DNA of 42,116 bases, from NCBI RefSeq assembly GCF_026341775.1, contig NZ_JAPEOB010000010.1, positions 1 to 42,116 on the forward strand. Direction: 5' to 3'. The notes under the pieces are model-generated. The model was given only the letters and a program-made list of their open reading frames with translations. It did no database searches and was not told the origin of the DNA. Positions 32,985 to 40,067 of this stretch are shown piece by piece; the first letter of the stretch is position 1, and the number at the start of each line of letters is the position of its first letter. The DNA is from Streptomyces sp. NBC_00654. GTDB lineage: Bacteria; Actinomycetota; Actinomycetes; Streptomycetales; Streptomycetaceae. The position numbers and the translations under genes were made by a program.

Positions 32985-34484
32985 CAACGCCGTTCAGTTA
33001 GGCGCGGTGGCTGTTCGTCAAGGTTGGTGAACGAGGCAGCGGAGCTGCTGTAGAAGAGGTCTGTCCTCCAAGACATCCTCACCACAGGAGCTCCGCTGTT
33101 GGAACAGGCTGCCATAACCAGGACGGCGCGGGTAGCGGCCGGGGTGTTCGCGCCGGGGCATATCGGTGAGCTGACCCGGATCGTCCCGTTCGAGATGGTC
33201 GACGAGGTGCTGGCGGAGACCCGTGCGGTGCAGCGCAGGGTCCGGCTGGTGCCGGCGCGGGTCACGGTGTACCTCCTACTGGCCGCGGCCCTCTTCAGCG
33301 GGCTGGGCTACCAGCAGGTCTTCGACCGATTGTGTGCCGGGCTTTCGGGCCTGCCGCTGCTCCGGCCCAGCGGCAGCGCTCTTCGCCAGGCCCGCCAGCG
33401 GCTGGGGCCGGCACCGATGAAAGCGCTGTTCCATCTGGTGAGCGGCCCTGCGGCCACGACCGCTGCCGCCGGGCGCTGGCGGGGCCTGAGAATCGTCGCG
33501 GTCGACGGCACCCTGCTGCCGGTCCCGGACTGCCCGTCCAACCTCACGGTTTTCACCCGGCAGCGGCTCGGCAACGGGACCTCGGGCTACCCGCAACTGC
33601 GCCTGACCGCGCTGGTGGCCTGCGGAACCAGGTCGGTGATCGGGGCCGTGTTCGGTCCGGCCACGACCGGTGAGCTGGAGTACGCCCGCCGCCTGACGGT
33701 GGACCTTCGGGCCGGGATGCTGCTGCTGGGCGACCGGAACTTCTCCGCCGCCGCGCTGCTGAACCAGCTCGCCGCCACCGGCGCCGATCTACTGGTCCGC
33801 TGCAAGGCCAACCGGAAACTGCCAACAGTGGCCCGCTGCCGCGACGGCTCAGTACTGACCCGCATCGGAGCGCTGACCGTGCGGGTCATCGACGCCGAGA
33901 TCACCATCCGCACCGCCCAGGGCACCCGCACCGGCCACTACCGGCTGCTGACCACCCTCACCGACCCTGCCACCCACCCGGCCGGTGAACTCGTCCGGCT
34001 CTACCACGAGCGCTGGGAGATCGAGACCGCCTACGCGGAACTGAAGTCCACGATCCTGGGCGGACGCGTCCTGCGGGCCCGCACCCCGGACGGCATCGAG
34101 CAGGAAGTCTGGGCCCTGCTGACCGCCTACCAGGCACTACGCACTGCGATGACCGACGCCACCGACAGCATCCCGGGCACCGACCCGGACCGGGCCGGCT
34201 TCACGACCGCGCTCGTCGCCGCCCGAGACCAGCTCGTCCTGGCCGCCGGCGTCATCACCGGCACCGACATCGACCTCGTCGGCACGATCGGCCGCCACAT
34301 TCTGGCCCACCTCTTGCCCACCCGGCGGGTCCGCACCAAAGACCGCATCGTCAAACGCGCGATCTCCAAATACAACGCACGCGGACCCGCCATCGACCGC
34401 ACCACCTACAAAGCCACCATCAGCATCACCATGCCCACGAGCCGCCCTTGACACCCCCAGCCCCGCCCTAACTGAACGGCGTTG
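32985..34484 (+). mobile_element. IS4-family insertion sequence, complete, 1500 bp
   Basis: The terminal inverted repeats are CAACGCCGTTCAGTTAG (32985-33001 and, inverted, 34468-34484), followed by GCG with a one-base offset. They are flanked by the 10-bp direct repeats GTTCTAGCGG at 32975-32984 and 34485-34494, a clean target duplication of the length typical for IS4-type elements. One transposase gene fills the element. The intact structure and exact duplication indicate a recent insertion. Confidence 0.93.
33099..34451 (+). CDS. IS4-family transposase, 450 residues
   Basis: The N-terminal ~90 residues match the insertion-element-4 N-terminal domain (FAPGHIGELTRIVPFEMVDEVL). The DDE catalytic core follows: first Asp in VAVDGTLLPVPD, second Asp in LLLGDRNFSAAALL, and Glu in the Y-(2)-R-(3)-E-(6)-K signature YHERWEIETAYAELK, the hallmark of IS4 transposases. 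The TTG start at 33099 is chosen because AGGAG lies ten bases upstream and the conserved N-terminus begins there. The frame is intact from end to end, so the element is probably active. Confidence 0.93.
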   Translation: MEQAAITRTARVAAGVFAPGHIGELTRIVPFEMVDEVLAETRAVQRRVRLVPARVTVYLLLAAALFSGLGYQQVFDRLCAGLSGLPLLRPSGSALRQARQRLGPAPMKALFHLVSGPAATTAAAGRWRGLRIVAVDGTLLPVPDCPSNLTVFTRQRLGNGTSGYPQLRLTALVACGTRSVIGAVFGPATTGELEYARRLTVDLRAGMLLLGDRNFSAAALLNQLAATGADLLVRCKANRKLPTVARCRDGSVLTRIGALTVRVIDAEITIRTAQGTRTGHYRLLTTLTDPATHPAGELVRLYHERWEIETAYAELKSTILGGRVLRARTPDGIEQEVWALLTAYQALRTAMTDATDSIPGTDPDRAGFTTALVAARDQLVLAAGVITGTDIDLVGTIGRHILAHLLPTRRVRTKDRIVKRAISKYNARGPAIDRTTYKATISITMPTSRP

Positions 34485-34514
34485 GTTCTAGCGGTCGTTG
34501 CAACACTGCTCGCC

Positions 34515-34943
34515 TCAGGTGGTGAGTAGATCACGTAGACGCTCGGCTGGTGTATCCCAGCCGAGCGTCTTGCGTGGGCGGCCGTTGAGCTCCTGGGCGA
34601 CGTGTTCGAGGTCCTCGGGACTGTGCAGGCTCAGGTCGGTGCCCTTGGGGACGTACTGGCGCAACAAGCCGTTGGTGTTCTCGTTCGAGCTGCGCTGCCA
34701 GGGCGAGGCGGGATCGCAGAAGTAGACCGGCATCCCGGTGGCCATGGTGAACTGCTTGTGCCGCGCCATCTCGGTCCCCTGGTCCCAGGTGAGAGAGCCC
34801 CGCAGGTGCGGGGGCAGGGTCTGGACGGTGCGGACCAGGCCGTCGCGGACGGCTGCGGCGTCGTGGGAGCTGGCGGGCAGGTGGACCAGCATGGTGTAGC
34901 GGGTGGTCCGCTCGACCAGGGTTGCGATGGCGGACCGGCCGTG
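34515..34943 (-). pseudogene. IS30-family transposase, 3' remnant
   Basis: The remnant encodes [22 protein letters not shown], then [11 protein letters not shown] (second catalytic Asp region), [25 protein letters not shown] (catalytic Glu region) and a normal C-terminus ending [14 protein letters not shown]. The first ~200 residues, including the helix-turn-helix and the first catalytic Asp, are missing. The upstream frame is instead joined to an unrelated start (34944-35063). The far end near 34495-34510 (TCGTTGCAACACTG) may be the element's terminal repeat. The IS4 element's target duplication lies right beside it. Confidence 0.8.
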
Positions 34944-35063
34944 CGCGCCGACGGCCTGGCGGCGGTCGTGGTCGTCCTTGATCCGGGCGGCCCCCTGGCC
35001 GTACGGATCGGCGGCGAGGCGCTGGACACCGATGTCGAACTGCGCCCGCTGCGCCGGTGTCAT
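34944..35063 (-). pseudogene. N-terminal fragment of a small protein, possibly a RelE/ParE-like toxin
   Basis: About 40 residues ([24 protein letters not shown], then DDHDRRQAV) run in frame straight into the IS30 remnant. The DPYG and RRQAV features resemble the start of RelE-like toxins from Streptomyces, whose remaining strands would be missing. The assignment rests on pattern memory only. An IS30 fragment appears to have cut the gene. It ends 34 bases from the first CRISPR repeat. Confidence 0.35.
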
Positions 35064-35096
35064 GTCCCGCCCGGGTGCAGCGCGGCGGCGGAGGAG

Positions 35097-38000
35097 GTTA
35101 CTACCCCTCGAAGGGGCGATGAGGACCGGCAGGACCGGCCGCAGTAGATGCGCGGCTTCGTGCGTTGCTACCCCTCGAAGGGGCGATGAGGACTAGTGAC
35201 CGGCCCTTCCAGGACGTACTGGGTGCCGTGTTGCTACCCGTCGAAGGGCCGATGAGGACCCGACCTCGCCCGGCAGTGGGCCGAAGAGTGGGCCGCGTTG
35301 CTACCCCTCGAAGGGGCGATGAGGACCTGGATGCGGTGGACCGGGAAGGTCTGGGCTACCACGTTGCTACCCCTCGAAGGGGCGATGAGGACCGGGTCGC
35401 TCTACAAGCTCACCACCAACGCGAAGAAGTTGCTACCCCTCGAAGGGGCGATGAGGACCTGCGCCGGACCCGCATGGGTCCCCACACACACCGCGTTGCT
35501 ACCCCTCGAAGGGCGATGAGGACACCTCCGCAAGTGCGAGCCCGCCCCGAAATGGTTCGAGTTGCTACCCCTCGAAGGGGCGATGAGGACCGCTGCCGGA
35601 CAGCGCGGATGCCTACTGGGGTGTGCTGTTGCTACCCCTCGAAGGGGCGATGAGGACCCGGCGCTCACGGGCACCGGGGCGGCCTTGCGCACATGTTGCT
35701 ACCCCTCGAAGGGGCGATGAGGACCCGTCACCGCGTGTACCGATGCCGTGGCGATCGATATGTTGCTACCCCTCGAAGGGGCGATGAGGACCGGCTCCGA
35801 TCGTGATCAGGTCCGGCTTCTCCGCCTGTTGCTACCCCTCGAAGGGGCGATGAGGACATACCTCTACCAGTGCAGCAAGTGCGGCGGCTGGACGTTGCTA
35901 CCCCTCGAAGGGGCGATGAGGACCGCCTTGAGCAACGCGAGGGCGCGGCCCTTGTGGCGGGGTTGCTACCCCTCGAAGGGGCGATGAGGACCGCTCAGGC
36001 CCGGTTCGACGGCCGGGCCAGGTCTGAGTTGCTACCCCTCGAAGGGGCGATGAGGACGCCACCGCCCGATCATCCTCGGCCGGGACGTCGTGGAGTTGCT
36101 ACCCCTCGAAGGGGCGATGAGGACGCCGCAGACGTCCTGCTGCTGCCGTGCGAGGCGGAGTAGTTGCTACCCATCGAAGGGGCGATGAGGACTCGCGGAG
36201 CTGGACGACCTGGACGGCGGCGCGTCGGTGTTGCTACCCCTCGAAGGGGCGATGAGGACTAGCCGCGGAGCCGGAGGTTCTGGGTGATCCCCTGCTTGTT
36301 GCTACCCCTCGAAGGGGCGATGAGGACACCGCGCCCTGCGCACCGGAAAGATCTACCCGGAGGGGTTGCTACCCCTCGAAGGGGCGATGAGGACGGGCGC
36401 CATCCCGGCGGCCGGTCCCTCTACGAGCCGTTGCTACCCCTCGAAGGGGCGATGAGGACGACATGCGGGACGGCGAGATCGTCTCCTCCATGCTGTTGCT
36501 ACCCCTCGAAGGGGCGATGAGGACGCGCGCGGCGCGCGCGTTGTAGGCGAGGACGGCATAGTGTTGCTACCCCTCGAAGGGGCGATGAGGACGACCCCGA
36601 TCATGGCACTCCGCAAGAGCATCAGCATGTTGCTACCCCTCGAAGGGGCGATGAGGACATCAAGGTCCCCCGAGCAGCAACGGTGAGTGCTACCCGTTGC
36701 TACCCCTCGAAGGGGCGATGAGGACCGTCGACCCCGGCCGCCATCGCCGCGTACGTCATGTTGCTACCCCTCGAAGGGGCGATGAGGACGCGCTCACGGG
36801 CACCGGGGCGACCTTGCGTACATGTTGCTACCCCTCGAAGGGGCGATGAGGACCACTCGGTTAAAGCGCTCGTCAAGACCTTCTGGAAGTTGCTACCCCT
36901 CGAAGGGGCGATGAGGACCTGTGGTGACGTCAGCGGTGGGCTTGTGGAGGACGAGTTGCTACCCCTCGAAGGGGCGATGAGGACTCCCCGAGACCTGGTA
37001 CACGCCCGCATCCGTCGCGTTGCTACCCCTCGAAGGGGCGATGAGGACCCGGTCGGCGGCGTCGGCAGGAGCGCGGCGCGGGCGGGTTGCTACCCCTCGA
37101 AGGGGCGATGAGGACGTCCCCCGCCGCGTAGCAGCCCCCGACATGCACTTCGTTGCTACCCCTCGAAGGGGCGATGAGGACGCCGGGACACGATCGCGTC
37201 CACCCGGATCGAGATGAGTTGCTACCCCTCGAAGGGGCGATGAGGACCCACCTGAAGTGGACGAGCGCGGGGTGGCGAATGACGTTGCTACCCCTCGAAG
37301 GGGCGATGAGGACGTTTGGCGGCAGTGACGGGCGGACCGCGGCGCCGGCGTTGCTACCCCTCGAAGGGGCGATGAGGACCGGTGGCCAGAGGCGTGTCAG
37401 CCACAGCCACGTAGGTTGCTACCCCTCGAAGGGGCGATGAGGACCCCAGCCGAAGGTGTCCTCGAACGCCCTCTCGTAGCGTTGCTACCCCTCGAAGGGG
37501 CGATGAGGACTGCGACGGCTCGCCCACCGCCAGGAGCAGTGCGGGAGTTGCTACCCCTCGAAGGGGCGATGAGGACTGCAGCGCGCGGCCGGATACCGCC
37601 GCACCCTGGCCACGTTGCTACCCCTCGAAGGGGCGATGAGGACCCGCTTCCGCCGCCGTGCCCGTGCGCTGCTGAACCACGTTGCTACCCCTCGAAGGGG
37701 CGATGAGGACCAGTGCGCGGCATGAGAAGCGCATCGGCTTCTTCAGGGTTGCTACCCCTCGAAGGGGCGATGAGGACTGGGCGATCGTGCGGAGCGCCCG
37801 GCTGGAGTCCGGCACGTTGCTACCCCTCGAAGGGGCGATGAGGACCGTCGAGCAAGCCCAACAGGCCCGCAGCCGGGCGGTTGCTACCCCTCGAAGGGGC
37901 GATGAGGACCCGCCTGGAGGAAGAGCACGGCCTGGTCCGCGCCGCGTTGCTACCCCTCGAAGGGGCGATGAGGACGGCTCGAAGGTGTGGTTGCCGTCCT

Positions 38001-38175
38001 CGTCCTCATAGAGTTGCTACCCCTCGAAGGGGCGATGAGGACCGGATACTTCCCCATCGGCCGCTACGTCACCATGACGTTGCTACCCCTCGAAGGGGCG
38101 ATGAGGACCGGCGAGCGGTCCGGCCAGTGCGGCACCGGTCACCCAGTTGCTACCCCTCGAAGGGGCGATGAGGAC
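35097..38175 (-). CRISPR. CRISPR array, 47 repeats and 46 spacers
   Basis: The repeat is 30 bases. On the plus strand it begins GTTGCTACCCC and ends GATGAGGAC, with an internal CCCCTCGAAGGGG hairpin. Read on the minus strand it ends GTAGCAAC, in the style of type I-B repeats. Repeat starts were counted individually, the first at 35097 and the last at 38146. Spacers are mostly 34-38 bases. Variant repeats are at 35097 (A for G), 35230 (two changes), 35495 (one base short) and 36163 (one change), all in the first third. This places the old, leader-distal end at 35.1 kb and the leader at 38.2 kb beside cas2. Transcription is therefore toward lower coordinates. Confidence 0.97.
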
Positions 38176-38316
38176 CCCACGGTAAAGATGCAGGTGACAG
38201 GGGGTAAAGGACGGCCTGGTCCTCCGGGTGTTGCAGCGGACCTCCGGTAGTGTCGCGTGCCCCGGTGTGGCGCTGCAATTTCAGGTTGGTTCGAGGCGTC
38301 ACTGGGGCCCTCTTCG
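38176..38316 (-). promoter_or_regulatory. CRISPR leader
   Basis: The 141 bases between the cas2 stop and the last perfect repeat contain no gene. They adjoin the conserved end of the array and the adaptation genes, so the leader with the array promoter and integration signals is expected here. No promoter elements could be assigned with confidence. Confidence 0.65.
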
Positions 38317-38580
38317 TTACAGCACGTCGCTCGGGGCCGGTTCGACCGCGCCCCATTCGAGACGCTGAGGGAGGGTACCGGGCGGGAAGGTGTAGACGAG
38401 GACGTTGTCGTAGGTCAGGTCGAGGACGGATTCGACGGCTGCCTGGAAGCGGCGGAGTTGGGCTGCGCTGAGTTGGCCTTCGAAGACGCTGCGCTGGACG
38501 TGGTGGAGGTACTGGCGGCAGGTTCGGAGAATGCGCGAGTTGCGTTCGGCAAGGGTGTCGTAGACGACAACTACGTACAT
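38317..38580 (-). CDS. cas2: CRISPR-associated endoribonuclease/adaptation protein Cas2, 87 residues
   Basis: Cas2 forms the core of the Cas1-Cas2 spacer integrase. The product starts MYVVVVYDTL, the first beta strand with the conserved Asp, followed by a helix with RTCRQYLHHVQRSVFEGQLS, typical of Cas2, and ends with VLVYTFPPGT and a short tail. The length is normal. It starts seven bases after the cas1 stop on the same strand, making it the last gene of the cas3-cas4-cas1-cas2 operon, next to the leader. Confidence 0.95.
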   Translation of the reverse strand: MYVVVVYDTLAERNSRILRTCRQYLHHVQRSVFEGQLSAAQLRRFQAAVESVLDLTYDNVLVYTFPPGTLPQRLEWGAVEPAPSDVL

Positions 38581-38587
38581 GGAGTGG

Positions 38588-39568
38588 CTACCACCAGATC
38601 CTGAAGGGTTTGTAGGGGGTGCCCTCCAGGCAGTGGCGGGTCAGGGCGAGGGCATCGAGGTAGAGGAGTTCGTCGTAGGCGACGTTCCGGCCGAGGCTGC
38701 GGTGCGCGATGGTGACAGCGAACTCGTCGCGGACGGTCTGGACGACGTACTTGCGTCCAGCCTCGCTGAGCATTGCCTGGTTGCTCTGGCGGTCGAAGTG
38801 GTGCTCCTTGAGCTGGTTGCGGCCTGCGAGCCGTAGGAGGAGCCGCTCGGCGAACAGCGGTTTGAACATTTCGGCGAGGTCCAGGACAAGGGAGTGCCGT
38901 TGGCGTTCCAGGCTGCTGTGGAGGAAGGCGATGCCGCTGTGGAGCGGGGTGAGGCGTACTGCGGTGAGGACTCGCGCGTATGTGATGCCGTTGACATAGC
39001 TGATGAAGGCGTTTCCGGCGTTCTTGGGCGGTCGGCGGCTGCGCCCGCCGAGTTGCAGCCAGTCGGGGAGTTTCGTGTCGATGACTTCCCAGGCGGAGCG
39101 TCGGAACGTTCCTTCGGCCCCCATGAGGTGTGAGGGAGTTTCGGCTGTGGCGATCGATTCCTGAAGGACGTGGTACGGGCGGGTGAGCAGTCTGCGGTCG
39201 ACGACGCGTCTGACGTTGAAGGCGGTGGCGTCCACGATGTCGCGGGCGATCTTCAGGCTGGTTCCGGGATCCTGCGCGGTTCGCGCCTGGGTGAGGACGG
39301 TCTGGCCCGAGGTGCTGGTCTCGGAGGTGAGGAGGGAGCCGGCGTAGTCCCCGTAGTAGCTGAGGAGGTGGACGTTGATGCGGTGTCGATTGAGCAGGGA
39401 GACGACTGCGGTGTTGATGTCGGTTTCGGCGCAGGCGACGATGTCGCGGACGTCGGTGATGGGGATGTGGACGTTGGCGGCGTTCTCGCGCTCGATGATG
39501 AGGGATTCGTCTTTGCGGCGGATCCGGCAGGGGTTGGTCAGCCAGTAGGTGCGGGCGGTGGCAGGCAT
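38588..39568 (-). CDS. cas1: CRISPR-associated endonuclease Cas1, 326 residues
   Basis: Cas1 is the metal-dependent integrase that inserts new spacers. The N-terminal beta domain (TYWLTNPCRIRRKDESLIIERE) is followed by the helical catalytic domain. Candidate catalytic residues are the Glu in LMGAEGTFRRSAWEVI, the His in TPLHSGIAFLHSSLERQRHSLVLDLAEMF, and the Asp in the same block, matching the family E-H-D arrangement. The ATG at 39568 is chosen: it begins the conserved domain and lies one base after the cas4 stop. The open frame extends further upstream (39964) but overlaps cas4. The gene belongs to the cas3-cas4-cas1-cas2 operon. Confidence 0.96.
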   Translation of the reverse strand: MPATARTYWLTNPCRIRRKDESLIIERENAANVHIPITDVRDIVACAETDINTAVVSLLNRHRINVHLLSYYGDYAGSLLTSETSTSGQTVLTQARTAQDPGTSLKIARDIVDATAFNVRRVVDRRLLTRPYHVLQESIATAETPSHLMGAEGTFRRSAWEVIDTKLPDWLQLGGRSRRPPKNAGNAFISYVNGITYARVLTAVRLTPLHSGIAFLHSSLERQRHSLVLDLAEMFKPLFAERLLLRLAGRNQLKEHHFDRQSNQAMLSEAGRKYVVQTVRDEFAVTIAHRSLGRNVAYDELLYLDALALTRHCLEGTPYKPFRIWW

Positions 39569-39569
39569 G

Positions 39570-40067
39570 TCAGTCCGTCCAGCAGTAGTCGGTGAAGCTG
39601 CAGCCGCGGCAGGCGGAGAGGGCGAGTCGGCTCGGTGAGTTGGGGAGGGCAGCCACGGTGAGGACCTGGGTGATGTCCGCTTCGGCCTGGGTTGCGGCTT
39701 GCGGGGTGTAGGGGAAGCGTTGGGTCCGGCGGGTTTTGGGGTAGTGCAGTACGGCCCCTTGGGCTTCGATGCCGACGCGGTGGAGCCGGTGGCAGTAGTG
39801 GCGGCCCTGCGCTTGGTCGGCGGGGCTGGGGCGGGACGAGGATTTGACCTCGTGTACCCAGTGCTGGCCATCAATGAAGTCGAGCTGGGCTGCCCCGAGG
39901 TCGACGGGCGTGTTGCGGGTGTATGAGGTGTCGTGTGTGGCCTCGCCGAGCTGGACGGTGGCACTCAGCTGTTCGGGGCGGATGCCGCGCAGGTAGAGCC
40001 AGAGCTGGCGGGGGCAGTGGTAGAGGTACTTAATGTGAACGCCGCCGATGTCTTCCGCTTCGATCAC
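39570..40067 (-). CDS. cas4: CRISPR-associated exonuclease Cas4, 165 residues
   Basis: Cas4 trims prespacers and selects the protospacer-adjacent motif together with Cas1-Cas2. Four cysteines for an iron-sulfur cluster are present, one in YHCPRQLWLY near residue 18 and three in CRGCSFTDYC at the C-terminus. The RecB-type nuclease motifs are AQLDFID and HEVKSSSRPS. The GTG at 40067 overlaps the cas3 stop (GTGA). It is a stand-alone Cas4 rather than a Cas4-Cas1 fusion, which argues for subtype I-B over the fused I-G arrangement. Confidence 0.93.
   Translation of the reverse strand: MIEAEDIGGVHIKYLYHCPRQLWLYLRGIRPEQLSATVQLGEATHDTSYTRNTPVDLGAAQLDFIDGQHWVHEVKSSSRPSPADQAQGRHYCHRLHRVGIEAQGAVLHYPKTRRTQRFPYTPQAATQAEADITQVLTVAALPNSPSRLALSACRGCSFTDYCWTD

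Noticed and set aside
35230..35259. Compensatory stem changes in the variant third CRISPR repeat
   Set aside because: The two altered bases (positions 11 and 20) do not pair with each other in the CCCC/GGGG stem, so they are ordinary decay.
35165..38250. Open frames across the CRISPR array giving repeated [10 protein letters not shown] or [10 protein letters not shown]
   Set aside because: They are translations of the CRISPR repeats; no start signals or non-repeat protein features exist.
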